Shown: in pieces, positions 18,235 through 27,434 of the stretch | Layout of the letters: the number at the start of each line of letters is the position of its first letter | How positions within the stretch are numbered: position 1 is the stretch's first letter | Source: Woeseiaceae bacterium | GTDB lineage: Bacteria; Pseudomonadota; Gammaproteobacteria; Steroidobacterales; Woeseiaceae | Assembly: GCA_030065915.1 (NCBI GenBank) | Contig: JASJCQ010000002.1 | Coordinates: 124,001 to 188,000 of the forward strand | Direction: 5' to 3' | Length of the DNA: 64,000 nucleotides | The notes under the pieces: generated by a model | Told to the model about the DNA's origin: nothing | The model's database searches: none | The model's input: only the letters and a program-made list of their open reading frames with translations | Made by a program: the position numbers and the translations under genes

Positions 18235-18687
18235 TTGAACAACGCAATGCAGGAAAACAAGCTCTATTCCTTGCTGACCTACGCGGGTGCGCTGCCTTTC
18301 TTCCTCTGCGCGCTTCTGCCCTTTGCAGGCCTCGTCGAATGGGAGAATGTTGGCAGCTTCGAGTACATCGCACGGCTTTACGGACTCGCGATTGCCAGTT
18401 TCGTCGCTGGCAGTCACTGGGGAATGTATCTCTACAATCGTGAGTCGTCGCCGTCCAACCTGTTCCTGACGAGCAATGCCGTTGTGTTAGCGGCATGGTC
18501 GGCATTCCTGTTCACGATCCCGGTGCTGACGGAATTCGTGCTGCTACTGGCCTTCCTGTACCTGTTGTTCGTCGACTACAACCTGTACAAGGCAGGCGTG
18601 ACTACGCCGTATTACTTTCGGATGCGATTGAATGTGACGCTGATCGTCTGTGTCAGCATCGTCGTGATTATCTACCATCTCGCGTGA
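18235..18687 (+). CDS. DUF3429 membrane protein
   Basis: A 150-residue inner-membrane protein of the DUF3429 family with four or five hydrophobic helices: about 15-32, 45-65, 78-100, 103-120 and 130-148. Conserved residues include YAGALPF near the start, FVAGSHWGMYL in the second helix region and the polar segment YNLYKAG. No enzymatic motif is visible. Translation may begin at the TTG at 18235 or, more likely, the ATG at 18247 (MQENKLYSLL). It is divergent from the HAD gene and convergent with the glutamate-synthase-like gene. Function unknown. Confidence 0.85.
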   Translation: MNNAMQENKLYSLLTYAGALPFFLCALLPFAGLVEWENVGSFEYIARLYGLAIASFVAGSHWGMYLYNRESSPSNLFLTSNAVVLAAWSAFLFTIPVLTEFVLLLAFLYLLFVDYNLYKAGVTTPYYFRMRLNVTLIVCVSIVVIIYHLA

Positions 18688-18711
18688 CGCGCTGACGGTC
18701 TGACGGCGACG

Positions 18712-20220
18712 TCAGGCGGCGCGGACCCTGGGCGTTACGTCCGGGTAGAGCTGGTCAAACGGAATCGACCGCCCATCGTCCTGGACGATTCTGCAGTGGT
18801 ATCGGCGTAGCTGGCGCGGACCGCTGACACCACATGAGTGCGCGATCGTGCCGACTTCCTTGCGCATTGTCTCGGAAAACTTGCGTACGCGTTCGGCCTT
18901 GTCTTCCGGCACGAGACCTCGCTGCAGTCGCTTGTCGTGCGTCGTGATACCAGTGGGGCAGGTGTTCTTGTTGCACTGAAGCGCCTGGATGCAGCCGAGC
19001 GCGAACATGAAGCCGCGCGCACAGTTGACAAAGTCTGCCCCGGCGCACAATGCCCAGGCGACGTCAGCCGGATTGATCAGCTTACCGCTCGCGATCACTT
19101 TGACGCGATCCCGCAGTCCGTACTCATTTAACTTGTCCACGACCAGCGGCAAGGACTCGCGGACCGTCAAGCCCACGTTATCCATCAGGCTCATTGGCGC
19201 CGCGCCGGTGCCGCCGTCACCGCTATCGACGGTGATGAAGTCGGGCGCGCTGTCGATGCCGCGGTTCTGTATGAGCTTGAACAGCTCATCGAGCCACGCG
19301 TAAGAACCGATGACGGCCTTGAAGCCGGTCGGCCGTCCGGATACGTCGCGAATGCGGTTGATCATGTCGTGCAGGTCTTCAGCAGAATTTATCTCGGGAT
19401 GACGATTCGGGCTGATCGAATCCTCCCCTGCCGTGATGCCGCGAACTCGGGCAATTTCTTCGGTGACCTTTTCGCCGGGCAGAATGCCACCCTTACCGGG
19501 CTTGGCGCCCTGCGACAACTTGAGCTCGATCATCTTGACCTGCTCGATTTCGGCGATGCTCTTCAGCTTGTCCCAGTCGATGCCGCCATTCTCGTCGCGG
19601 ACACCGTACTTGGCCGTGCCGATCTGGTAGACGATGTCGCAGCCACCCTCGAGGTGCCAATCGGAAATCGCTCCTTCGCCGGTGTTCATCCACATGTTCG
19701 ACATCTTCGCGCCGCGTGACAGCGCCTGCACCGCCGGCTTCGACAGCGCGCCGTAGCTCATGCCGGAGATGTTGAAGAACGACGGCGCCTCGTAGGGGTA
19801 CCGCGTGTTCGGTCCGATAACGACCGGGGGACAGTCGACCGAGTCCTCTTCGAGCGTCGGATAGGCACAGTTGACGAACACCGGCGTGCCGGTCGTACTC
19901 AGGTTCAGCGTCGATCCGAAGGCAATGGTTGCGTCCACACCCTTTGCGGCACGGTAGACCCAGGAACGCTGCGCACGGTTGAAAGGCATCTCCTCACGAT
20001 CGCCGGCAAAAAAGTACTGGCGGAAGAACTCACCAAGGTGCTCGAAGAAATAGCGGAATCGACCGATGACGGGAAAGTTGCGCCTGACCGTATGCGTCGT
20101 CTGGGTCACGTCGATGATGTATATGATCAGGACGACCAGTACGCCTACACCAACGGCGATGACAAACAGCGTTGCCAGCCACTCGAGTACGCTCAACGCA
20201 CCTGCAACAGTTTCTCTCAT
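18712..20220 (-). CDS. Membrane-anchored FMN-binding glutamate-synthase-like protein
   Basis: A 502-residue protein related to the FMN-binding central domain of glutamate synthase. One transmembrane helix lies near residues 10-35, followed by a cytosolic TIM-barrel domain. Visible motifs are FFNISGMSYGALSKPA, GKGGILPG, ITVDSGDGGTGAAP, VIASGKLINPADVAWAL, and the cysteine cluster ALQCNKNTCPTGITTHD. The cluster matches the iron-sulfur-binding region of GOGAT. The amidotransferase domain is absent, so ordinary glutamine-dependent glutamate synthesis by this chain alone is unlikely. The ATG at 20220 has gaagga upstream. It is downstream of the DoxX gene on the same strand, with 94 bases between. 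Physiological substrate unknown. Confidence 0.88.
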   Translation of the reverse strand: MRETVAGALSVLEWLATLFVIAVGVGVLVVLIIYIIDVTQTTHTVRRNFPVIGRFRYFFEHLGEFFRQYFFAGDREEMPFNRAQRSWVYRAAKGVDATIAFGSTLNLSTTGTPVFVNCAYPTLEEDSVDCPPVVIGPNTRYPYEAPSFFNISGMSYGALSKPAVQALSRGAKMSNMWMNTGEGAISDWHLEGGCDIVYQIGTAKYGVRDENGGIDWDKLKSIAEIEQVKMIELKLSQGAKPGKGGILPGEKVTEEIARVRGITAGEDSISPNRHPEINSAEDLHDMINRIRDVSGRPTGFKAVIGSYAWLDELFKLIQNRGIDSAPDFITVDSGDGGTGAAPMSLMDNVGLTVRESLPLVVDKLNEYGLRDRVKVIASGKLINPADVAWALCAGADFVNCARGFMFALGCIQALQCNKNTCPTGITTHDKRLQRGLVPEDKAERVRKFSETMRKEVGTIAHSCGVSGPRQLRRYHCRIVQDDGRSIPFDQLYPDVTPRVRAA

Positions 20221-20314
20221 CAGTCCTTCACCCATACAGCGTCCATCGGCCGTGGCCAATAGAACTTTAGTTTCTGGGAACGCCTCGCCTCATTCGTTTC
20301 TACCGCACAGACTC

Positions 20315-20842
20315 CTAGCGCTTGATATAGCGGTTTATGACGTTATCGACGCTCAGTTTGCCCGGGCCGATCAGTACCAGCGGGATCAGCATCGCGAGGA
20401 ACAACAGCGGAACGCGGAAGTTGCCGGAGCCGTCCTCCGGTCTGATGCGGTAGCCTTCCCAGAGCTCGGCGAGGCTGTTCCACTCCGCTGGCCAATGGGT
20501 GCTGAGGATCGCGACGATGGTCACGATGACGAGGCTGAATGCCCAGAATCGCGTGAACAGGCCGATGACCAGCGCTAGACCGCCGAGAATCTCCGCCCAC
20601 GTCACGAGGAACCAGTTCAGCTCGCCCGGCAGGACGTTGAATGGAAACGGTGCGTTGGCCATGTTTCTGACGAACCATGAAGGAACATCGCCCCACAGCG
20701 TGTCCGATGCGCCAAGCTTGTTGAAGCCGGCCTTGGCAAACTCGTAGGCCATCAACAGACGGATGATGAGTAGGCCGACCCATTCGCCGGCGGGGTTGAG
20801 ATAGGAGACGACGCGGTCCCACAGTTTCACGAGTGCTTGCAT
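20315..20842 (-). CDS. DoxX family membrane protein (HvfD/BufD-like)
   Basis: A 175-residue DoxX-family protein with four hydrophobic segments. It has the family opening GLLIIRLLMAYEFAKAGFNKL and the conserved LGGLALVIGLFTRF. The ATG at 20842 is chosen because homology begins at MQALVKLWDRV. It follows the HvfC-like gene by 10 bases. A DoxX gene is the usual last member of MNIO (DUF692) RiPP cassettes such as hvfABCD or bufABCD, and its context supports that role here. The molecular activity of DoxX in these cassettes is not established. Confidence 0.9.
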   Translation of the reverse strand: MQALVKLWDRVVSYLNPAGEWVGLLIIRLLMAYEFAKAGFNKLGASDTLWGDVPSWFVRNMANAPFPFNVLPGELNWFLVTWAEILGGLALVIGLFTRFWAFSLVIVTIVAILSTHWPAEWNSLAELWEGYRIRPEDGSGNFRVPLLFLAMLIPLVLIGPGKLSVDNVINRYIKR

Positions 20843-20852
20843 GTTCAGTTCC

Positions 20853-21626
20853 TTATTCGGGCAATTTGGTGCCGATGATGATTTCGGCCGATTTGAGTTC
20901 GTTAAATGCCGCCTGGCCATGTTCGATAAACGCGTCGGCGTCCGGATACTGAATCTGTTCCGCCAGCCGCCGCAGCAGTACCTCGCCGGTCAGGTCCTCA
21001 TTGTTCTTGTCGATGGCATCGAGCAGTCCGGCCGTAATGGGGTTCAGTTCCGTGAATCGAACGCGGTCCTCAGAGTTCCTGGTCACCGCGAGATAGACGG
21101 GCTGCTCCGCGGGTGCGTCCGGAATGAAGTCTTTTGAGATCCGGTGGACCGGGTATTGGTAGGCGTACACCCACGACAGCTCGGACTTGACCGGGACCCC
21201 GGCGACCAGGTCCCCGTCCGGGTCGATGCGGCTGTCGTCTATCTCGGCATCCGAGATCGACAGCGCCAGCTCGATGTATTCGTAGTGCGCGAGTTCAAGC
21301 AGGAACGGGAAGTCGTCCTCACTCATCTCGTATTCGTTCTGCAGGAAATCGAGGAACTCGGCCGGTAGTTTCAGGAAGTAGGGCGTCTGGGCAGAATGCT
21401 TCTTCATGAACTCGCGGATCATGTGCCGCCACTTCTTGTCATCGTGCAGGGCTTTCAGGACCGGGAAGGTCGTCGACAGCAGGCTGCGCAAATTATTGAA
21501 GAACAGGTCCCGGTAGACGGCCATTCGGCGATCTTCGATGTGCTCCGGTGCAGGCGCGTTTGCCGGGTCGCGGATGTGCGCCGCAAATGCGTTCTGGATG
21601 TCCTGGAATGCCGGCTTGTCAGCCAT
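20853..21626 (-). CDS. HvfC/BufC-like partner protein (DUF2063)
   Basis: A 257-residue protein with the N-terminal DUF2063 domain found in partner proteins of MNIO enzymes. The signature is the stretch ending RMAVYRDLFFNNLRSLL, followed by TFPVLKAL and FLDFLQNE. The C-terminal half (about 140-257) fits the second domain of HvfC-type proteins, ending in a winged-helix-like region. In characterised systems this partner binds the precursor peptide and presents it to the MNIO enzyme. Its start overlaps the end of the MNIO gene by 8 bases, so the two are certainly co-expressed. Confidence 0.9.
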   Translation of the reverse strand: MADKPAFQDIQNAFAAHIRDPANAPAPEHIEDRRMAVYRDLFFNNLRSLLSTTFPVLKALHDDKKWRHMIREFMKKHSAQTPYFLKLPAEFLDFLQNEYEMSEDDFPFLLELAHYEYIELALSISDAEIDDSRIDPDGDLVAGVPVKSELSWVYAYQYPVHRISKDFIPDAPAEQPVYLAVTRNSEDRVRFTELNPITAGLLDAIDKNNEDLTGEVLLRRLAEQIQYPDADAFIEHGQAAFNELKSAEIIIGTKLPE

Positions 21627-22473
21627 GGGCCGCCTCCGCCGGGACGGAGTCTTGCTGCAGCTTGCGAATCTCCCGGACCTCGTCGAGCAACTCGTCGAGC
21701 GGCGGGAAATTGAAGTCTCTTTCCAGCAGCGTCGGAACCGGCCCGAAATGCGCGTAAGCCTCGACCAGCAATTGCCAGGACAGTTCGTCTACCGGTGCTC
21801 CGTGGGTGTCGATTCGCAGGTCCTCCGCTTCGACGTGGTGCCCGGCAATGTGGAAGTAACGAATCTTGTCCGCCGGCATCCGCTTCAGGAACTCGAGCGC
21901 GTCGTAGCGGTGGTTAATGCTGTTGACGACGATATTGTTGATGTCGAGCATCAGGTCGCAGTCCGACTCTTCGAGGACAGCGAGCAGAAACTCCAGTTCG
22001 CCCATGCCTTCTTCCGTCGGCGCGTAGAAGGATACGTTCTCCAGCGCCATCCGTCGCCCGAGGATGTCCTGGACGCGATGCACACGCTCCGCGACATACC
22101 GGACGGCCTCTTCGGTGAACGGAATCGGCATCAGGTCGTACAGCTGACCATGATCGCCGGTGTAACTCAGGTGGTCCGAATACTGCTCTATGCCGTGCTC
22201 GTCCATGAATTCCCGAACGTCCCGGACCAGGCCTTCGTTTAATGGCGAAGGCGAACCGATGTTCAAGGACAATCCGTGCAGCACGAAAGGGTAGCGTTCG
22301 GTAAACCAGCGAAACTTCTTCCCGGCGACACCGCCGATATGAATCCAGTTTTCCGGGGCCACCTCCATGAAGTCGACCTCGGTCGGCGGGTTCGCCATCA
22401 GCTTGTCGAGCAATGGTCGTCTAAGACCAAGTCCCGCACCCTCAACCGGATAACTCTGTTTCTTGCCCGTCAT
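21619..22473 (-). CDS. MNIO family (DUF692) multinuclear iron oxidative enzyme
   Basis: A 284-residue DUF692 protein, a TIM-barrel enzyme family using a multinuclear non-haem iron centre. Characterised members (MbnB, TglH, BufB) modify cysteine residues in ribosomal peptides. Likely metal ligands are visible: H66 in HGLSLNIG, D100/H101 in SDHLSYTG, E145/N146 in ENVSFY, D177/N179 in LDINNI, H188, H208 in FHIAGHH, D222/H224 in IDTHGA, and a late glutamate in LLERDFN. It heads a B-C-D set with the DUF2063 and DoxX genes. No precursor gene lies upstream: only 64 bases separate it from the DUF1841 gene. Confidence 0.93.
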   Translation of the reverse strand: MTGKKQSYPVEGAGLGLRRPLLDKLMANPPTEVDFMEVAPENWIHIGGVAGKKFRWFTERYPFVLHGLSLNIGSPSPLNEGLVRDVREFMDEHGIEQYSDHLSYTGDHGQLYDLMPIPFTEEAVRYVAERVHRVQDILGRRMALENVSFYAPTEEGMGELEFLLAVLEESDCDLMLDINNIVVNSINHRYDALEFLKRMPADKIRYFHIAGHHVEAEDLRIDTHGAPVDELSWQLLVEAYAHFGPVPTLLERDFNFPPLDELLDEVREIRKLQQDSVPAEAAHG

Positions 22474-22537
22474 TTCGCATTCCCGTTTATTTGCTTATCA
22501 GACCAGCGCGGCAGCGGATTTATTACACAGCGACTCT

Positions 22538-22957
22538 CTACAATGTTCTTAGCCGCTCCAGGTAGGCCTGCTCGTCCGGCGGTGTGTTAGACCGCTGTGA
22601 TTCCCACATGACTTCAGCGAGCACATCGATCATGCGATGCTCGGTTTCCAGCCTGTCGCCCGACTTATCGATCAGGCCCTGGAACAGCGCGGCTATTCCT
22701 GCCGGCCGGTTGGTTGCGACTTGCTCTCGTATCGCCAGGTGCAGGCCCATGTGCAGAAAAGGGTTCGTCTTACCCCGTTCCGGTGTGAATTCCTCTTTAA
22801 GGCCGTCCTCACCCAAGTGGCGATGATACTCCGGATGCTCCTCGACGACCGCGGCAATCTGGGTTTCGAGTGGCGTCAAGACTGCGCCGGATGTCAATTT
22901 TTGCCAGGCATCGGCATACATGCGCCGGAGCTGGTCTCTGTTCTGGCCAAAGATCAT
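22538..22957 (-). CDS. DUF1841 protein
   Basis: A 139-residue soluble protein of the DUF1841 family, whose function is unknown. Typical stretches are the N-terminal MIFGQNRDQLRRMYADAW and the central TNPFLHMGLHLAIREQV, with a conserved HMGLH. Its start overlaps the stop of nth by four bases, so it belongs to the rnf-nth transcription unit. The MNIO gene follows 64 bases downstream on the same strand. Confidence 0.9.
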   Translation of the reverse strand: MIFGQNRDQLRRMYADAWQKLTSGAVLTPLETQIAAVVEEHPEYHRHLGEDGLKEEFTPERGKTNPFLHMGLHLAIREQVATNRPAGIAALFQGLIDKSGDRLETEHRMIDVLAEVMWESQRSNTPPDEQAYLERLRTL

Positions 22958-23589
22958 GGCAGTTCCTTCCGACGATACTCACACCACTCGAGGATACTGC
23001 ATTCTCCGCAGAGTGGCCGCCGGGCCTTGCAGACGTACCGACCGTGCAATATCAGCCAGTGGTGTGCGTCTTTTTTGAACTCATCAGGCGTCAGCCGCAG
23101 CAGGCGCTTCTCGACTTCCAGCGGCGTCTTGCCGGGTGCAATACCGGTTCGATTCGAGACGCGGAAGATATGCGTGTCGACGGCAATCGTCGGCTCGCCA
23201 AACGCGGTGTTTAGGACGACGTTGGCGGTCTTGCGGCCGACGCCGGGCAGAGCCTCGAGCGCGCTGCGATCGCGGGGCACCTCGCCGTTATAGTCGTCGA
23301 CAAGGATCTGGCAGGTCTTGATGACGTTGCTCGCCTTGCTGTTAAAGAGTCCAATCGTCTTGATGTAGGACTTTAGCCCGTCAACGCCGAGACTCAACAT
23401 GGTCCCCGCATCCGGAGCGTCGACAAACAATCGTCGGGTCGCCTTGTTGACGCCGACGTCCGTTGCCTGCGCGGACAGAATCACGGCGATCAGCAGCTGG
23501 AACGGCGTGTCGTAATTCAGTTCCGTTGTCGGATTCGGGTCAGCTGCCCGCAGGGTTGAGAATATCGCCGTTCGCTTGTCCCGGTTCAT
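22954..23589 (-). CDS. nth: Endonuclease III
   Basis: A 211-residue DNA glycosylase/AP lyase that removes oxidised pyrimidines in base-excision repair. The helix-hairpin-helix LPGVGRKTANVVL contains the catalytic lysine, and VDTHIFRVSNR holds the catalytic aspartate. The C-terminal [4Fe-4S] cysteines follow the C-x6-C-x2-C-x5-C pattern (CKARRPLCGECSILEWC). The ATG at 23589 overlaps the rnfE stop by four bases; the longer frame runs into rnfE. The rnf-nth arrangement is the classical gammaproteobacterial one. Confidence 0.97.
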   Translation of the reverse strand: MNRDKRTAIFSTLRAADPNPTTELNYDTPFQLLIAVILSAQATDVGVNKATRRLFVDAPDAGTMLSLGVDGLKSYIKTIGLFNSKASNVIKTCQILVDDYNGEVPRDRSALEALPGVGRKTANVVLNTAFGEPTIAVDTHIFRVSNRTGIAPGKTPLEVEKRLLRLTPDEFKKDAHHWLILHGRYVCKARRPLCGECSILEWCEYRRKELP

Positions 23590-24248
23590 CGCAGCCCCGT
23601 CCGCTCGCGCAGCCTGGCGTGGCGTCGTCGGTCTATCGAATTCTTCGTAGCGATTGCGACGGCCAGTGCAAAAAAGGCCCCCGGCGGCAGGATCGCGATC
23701 AGCCATCCGGCGTCGGCGACGACGAGTCCTTTGAATGGCTCGCCGCCCAGCAAGAGGTGCATGTCGGCGAACAGCGTTCCCTGGCCGACAAGCTCGCGGA
23801 TGAGTCCGATAGTGACGAGGATCAGCAGAAAGCCCAGCCCCATGCCGAATCCATCGACGATACTCGAGAATACCGGGTTCTTCGACGCAAACACCTCCGC
23901 GCGCGCGACGATGGCGCAATTGGTCACAATCAGCGGAATGAAGATGCCCAACGCGCGATCGAGAGCCGGAAAGAACGCCTGGAACAACAATTCGACGCAG
24001 GTGACGAGACTGGCGATGATCAAAACGTAGATCGGTATCCGGATTTCTTTTTGCAGGAAGCGTCGCGTCGCTGACACGAGGCCGTTGGAGACGGTCAATA
24101 CCGCAAGCGTTGCGATTCCGAGGCCGAGACCGTTGACGAAGCTACCGGTCACCGCGAGGAGTGGGCAGAGTCCGAGCAGCTGCACCAGGCCGGGATTGTC
24201 CCGCCACAGTGCGGTAGCGACAGACTGCAAGTAGCGTCGTTCCGTCAT
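23586..24248 (-). CDS. rnfE: Rnf electron transport complex subunit E
   Basis: A 220-residue integral membrane subunit of the Rnf/Rsx complex, which couples electron transfer between ferredoxin and NADH to ion movement, or in E. coli keeps SoxR reduced. Six hydrophobic helices are expected. Family sequences include LCPLLAVTGSFVNGLGLG and the IPLIVTNCAIVARAE loop, whose cysteine pairs with its counterpart in RnfA. It overlaps rnfG by four bases and nth by four bases, as the last rnf gene of the operon. Confidence 0.96.
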   Translation of the reverse strand: MTERRYLQSVATALWRDNPGLVQLLGLCPLLAVTGSFVNGLGLGIATLAVLTVSNGLVSATRRFLQKEIRIPIYVLIIASLVTCVELLFQAFFPALDRALGIFIPLIVTNCAIVARAEVFASKNPVFSSIVDGFGMGLGFLLILVTIGLIRELVGQGTLFADMHLLLGGEPFKGLVVADAGWLIAILPPGAFFALAVAIATKNSIDRRRHARLRERTGLR

Positions 24249-24892
24249 TGCGCCTTGTCTTCCTGCATGGCGAAGACCTGCTCCTTGTTCTCGGCGAAGT
24301 AGATCAAGGTATCCCGAACGGCATTGATGACGGCGCGCGGCGTCACCGTCGCCCCGGTGAGCTGATCGAACTCGCCACCGTCGTTCCTGATCTGCCAGCC
24401 GTCAATCGCCGGGTCACCGAGCGAGCGGCCAGGAAACTGCTGCACCCAGTCTGACTTGTCTTCGTCGATCTTGTCGCCGAGTCCCGGTGTCTCGCGATGC
24501 TCCAGGATTCGAAGCCCGGTGACGGTACCGTTCATGTCCACACCCAGCAGGAGTCGGATCGGACCGGAATAGCCGTTTCTCGCCGTTACGATAAAGAGCG
24601 CCGCCACCGGCTCGCCAGAAGCGTACACGCGGTAGATCATCGCATCGTCGTTGCCGGGCAGGCCGTGCGGCGCCGCCAGGGTTACTACTGATTCCGTGAC
24701 GTCGCCCTCGAAGAATACGCCTGATAGCGCCGGTTTGAGCTTTTGTTCGAGGTAGGCCTTGCGGTTGTCCTCGATCTTGTCCCGGGTCAGGGCATAGGTG
24801 ACCGCGACCAAGCCTGAGCACACCGCTGCGATCAGCGCGAGAGTCAGCCCGTTCTTGAGGACAGCGGAGTTACTCACGGCTGATGCCTCCAT
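24245..24892 (-). CDS. rnfG: Rnf electron transport complex subunit G
   Basis: A 215-residue subunit with one N-terminal transmembrane helix (about 12-33) and a periplasmic FMN-binding domain. The covalent flavin attachment region reads LTGATVTPRAVINAV, where the second threonine is the expected FMN-phosphate attachment site. GLGDKIDEDKSDWVQQF is the other conserved segment. The start is uncertain: ATG at 24892 overlaps rnfD by 23 bases, and a GTG at 24877 would reduce the overlap to 8. Confidence 0.95.
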   Translation of the reverse strand: MEASAVSNSAVLKNGLTLALIAAVCSGLVAVTYALTRDKIEDNRKAYLEQKLKPALSGVFFEGDVTESVVTLAAPHGLPGNDDAMIYRVYASGEPVAALFIVTARNGYSGPIRLLLGVDMNGTVTGLRILEHRETPGLGDKIDEDKSDWVQQFPGRSLGDPAIDGWQIRNDGGEFDQLTGATVTPRAVINAVRDTLIYFAENKEQVFAMQEDKAQ

Positions 24893-25919
24893 GTCCCACG
24901 ATTCTCGGACGAGTGATGGCGTCGATGGCAGGTACCGCCATATTCATCAGCAGTACGCCGAAAGCGGCACCGTCTGCGTAAGCGCCCCATTTTCGAATGG
25001 CATAGATCAGAAAACCGATGCCGACGCCGTAGACTATTCGCCCACGCGTGCTGGTCGCCGCCGACACCGGATCGGTCGCCACGAAGAAGGCGCACAGGAT
25101 TGTGGCGCCGCTGAACAGATGGTAGCCGGGTCCGGGGTTGCTGCCGGGTTCGATCAGGAAGGCGATCGTGGCGGGTGTCAGCACGCCGGCCAAAACGCCG
25201 AGCGGTATCTGCCAGCGGATCACGCGCTTGATCATCAGCCAGATGCCCCCCAGCGCGAGGAAATTGCCGATCCATTCCCAGCCGCGCCCGCCGAAGTCTC
25301 CCATAACGGGTAGTGCCCGGATTTCCTCGACCGTCTGCATCTGGTTAAGTCCCGACTTCATCAGATCCAGTGGTGTCGCCCGGCTGACCGCGTCATAGGT
25401 GAGCGCTTCCGGCAGCCAACCGGTCAAGGTAAACGTCAAAGTTTCGACCAGGCTCAGCATCGTGTAGTCCGTGTCGCCCATCCTGGGAGCGACCCACAGG
25501 TTCATGTCCGCAGGGAACGCGACCAGGACAACGACGTAGCCGGCCATCGCCGGGTTGAACACGTTGAAGCCGATTCCGCCATACAAGTGCTTGGCGACCA
25601 CGATGCCAAACGTCGAAGCGATCGCTGTTACCCACCACGGCGTCAGCGAAGGCAATGCGAAGGCGATCAACGCTGCGGTCACGACGGCGCTGTAGTCGGA
25701 TAGCGCGTCTTCGGGCGGACGGCCGCGAGCAACCATCATCGCGGCTTCGCTGGCAACGCAGAAGCCGGTTGCGATAATCAGGTTGAACAGGAAGCCCGGT
25801 CCGAAAAACCAGACGTGCGCGATGGCGGCCGGAACCAGCGCAAGCAGGACCTGCAACATGATGCGAGGAACGCTTGATGTCGATCGAATGTGAGGCGCAT
25901 TGAGCCGCTCGAATTGCAT
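24870..25919 (-). CDS. rnfD: Rnf electron transport complex subunit D
   Basis: A 349-residue membrane subunit with about nine hydrophobic helices. The covalent FMN site is expected at the threonine of SRATPLD, near residue 185. FNPAMAGYVVVLVAFP and FVATDPVSAATSTRGR, typical of the NqrB/RnfD family, are present. It starts three bases after the end of rnfC and overlaps rnfG at its other end. Confidence 0.96.
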   Translation of the reverse strand: MQFERLNAPHIRSTSSVPRIMLQVLLALVPAAIAHVWFFGPGFLFNLIIATGFCVASEAAMMVARGRPPEDALSDYSAVVTAALIAFALPSLTPWWVTAIASTFGIVVAKHLYGGIGFNVFNPAMAGYVVVLVAFPADMNLWVAPRMGDTDYTMLSLVETLTFTLTGWLPEALTYDAVSRATPLDLMKSGLNQMQTVEEIRALPVMGDFGGRGWEWIGNFLALGGIWLMIKRVIRWQIPLGVLAGVLTPATIAFLIEPGSNPGPGYHLFSGATILCAFFVATDPVSAATSTRGRIVYGVGIGFLIYAIRKWGAYADGAAFGVLLMNMAVPAIDAITRPRIVGHGGISRE

Positions 25920-25922
25920 CGC

Positions 25923-27434
25923 TCAGTCGTCCTTGCGGCGCTTACGTTTGAGGATCTCGGCGATCGCCGCCTTGCCAGTTTTGCGGGCCCGATCCTTCTG
26001 CTGTTGCAGCTCCTCGGCTCGCTCCTGCTCTTCCTGCTTCAGGCGTTGTTCACGCGCTTCGAATCGCCGGCGTGCGCGCTCGGCACGGGCCTTTTCGTCA
26101 TCCAGTTCCCTGATGCGTGCCTTCGCCATCCTGAAGTCATAGGTCAGCGGGATATGGCTCGGACAAACCAGGTCGCAGCAGCCGCATTCAATGCAGTCGA
26201 CAAGCCCGAACTCGCGCATCTTGTCTTCGTTGTCGGCACAGGCGTGCCAGTAGAGCTGTTGCGGCAGCAGGTTGACCGGGCAGACTTCCGCGCACTCGCC
26301 GCAGCGTATGCATGGGAGTTCGCGTTCACGGTTCGGCGCCTCTGACAGGACCAGCACGCAATTGGTCGCTTTGACGACCGGTACCTCGTCGGTAGAGATC
26401 GATTTACCCGTCATCGGCCCGCCGATGATCAGTACTTGCGCTCTCTCGGTATAGCCCCCGGCCGCCTCGACCAGGTCTGCGATCGGCGTTCCCAGCCTCG
26501 CGCGCACGTTCAATGGTTTGGCGACGCCGTCGCCGGAGACGGTCGTGATGCGACTCAATAACGGCTGGCCCTCGACGATCCAGTCATGCACAGCGGACGC
26601 CGTGCCGACATTTTGCACCAGGCAGCCGACGTCGCTCGGCAGGCCGCGTGTCGGTACCTCACGATTGGTGACCAGTTGAATCAGCTGGTCCTCGCCGCCG
26701 GACGGGTAGATTGTGGGTATCTGTTTCAGTACGACACGTTCGTCATCGTATCCGGCGAGTGCCTGTTCCAGTGCCCGGATCGCCTCTGGTTTGTCGCTTT
26801 CCACGCCCAGCAGGCAGCGATCGATGGACATCGCGTGCATCAGGATGCGTGCGCCGGAGATGATCGATTCGGCACTCTCACGCATCAGCATGTCATCGCA
26901 ACTGATGTAAGGCTCACACTCGACACCATTCAGGATCAGCATTTCGATCTCGCCGGTCGTCGCCTGCATCAGTTTCTGCGCCGTCGGGAAGACCGCACCG
27001 CCCAGGCCGACGATTCCACCTTGAAGAATCCTCTGCATCAGCGATGACGGATCGAGTTCGCGATAGTCGACGGGGTCCTCCCAGGCTTCGATTGCCTGAT
27101 CCTCTCCGTCGGTCTCGATGACGATGCACGGCGCCTTGTCCCCATACCTGCGCGTGACCGGCGACGGCTCGATCGCGACGACCTTGCCGGATGACGAAGC
27201 ATGGACCGGGGCCCCCAGTGAGCCGTAGTGTTCGGCGAGCAATTGCCCTTTCAGAACCCGCTCGCCAATAGATATAACAGGTTGCGCCTCGTCGCCAACG
27301 TGCTGTTTGAGTGGGATGATCAGCTGCTTGGGAACAGGCAGCTCAAGTATGCTCTGCGTCGTGGACTGTGCCTTTTGGGCCTCCAGGCGCATACCGCCGT
27401 GCAGCTTACCAAGGTCAAGCGTCGGTGCGCTCAT
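25923..27434 (-). CDS. rnfC: Rnf electron transport complex subunit C
   Basis: A 503-residue peripheral subunit carrying the NADH/FMN-binding region and two [4Fe-4S] clusters. The N-terminal part has FPTAQKLM and [14 protein letters not shown]. The cluster motifs are [15 protein letters not shown] near residue 370 and [16 protein letters not shown] near 410. The C-terminal 70 residues form a charged coiled coil (Glu/Arg/Lys/Gln-rich), much shorter than the repeated tail of E. coli RsxC. ATG at 27434 overlaps rnfB by four bases; the frame upstream only shadows rnfB. Confidence 0.96.
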   Translation of the reverse strand: MSAPTLDLGKLHGGMRLEAQKAQSTTQSILELPVPKQLIIPLKQHVGDEAQPVISIGERVLKGQLLAEHYGSLGAPVHASSSGKVVAIEPSPVTRRYGDKAPCIVIETDGEDQAIEAWEDPVDYRELDPSSLMQRILQGGIVGLGGAVFPTAQKLMQATTGEIEMLILNGVECEPYISCDDMLMRESAESIISGARILMHAMSIDRCLLGVESDKPEAIRALEQALAGYDDERVVLKQIPTIYPSGGEDQLIQLVTNREVPTRGLPSDVGCLVQNVGTASAVHDWIVEGQPLLSRITTVSGDGVAKPLNVRARLGTPIADLVEAAGGYTERAQVLIIGGPMTGKSISTDEVPVVKATNCVLVLSEAPNRERELPCIRCGECAEVCPVNLLPQQLYWHACADNEDKMREFGLVDCIECGCCDLVCPSHIPLTYDFRMAKARIRELDDEKARAERARRRFEAREQRLKQEEQERAEELQQQKDRARKTGKAAIAEILKRKRRKDD

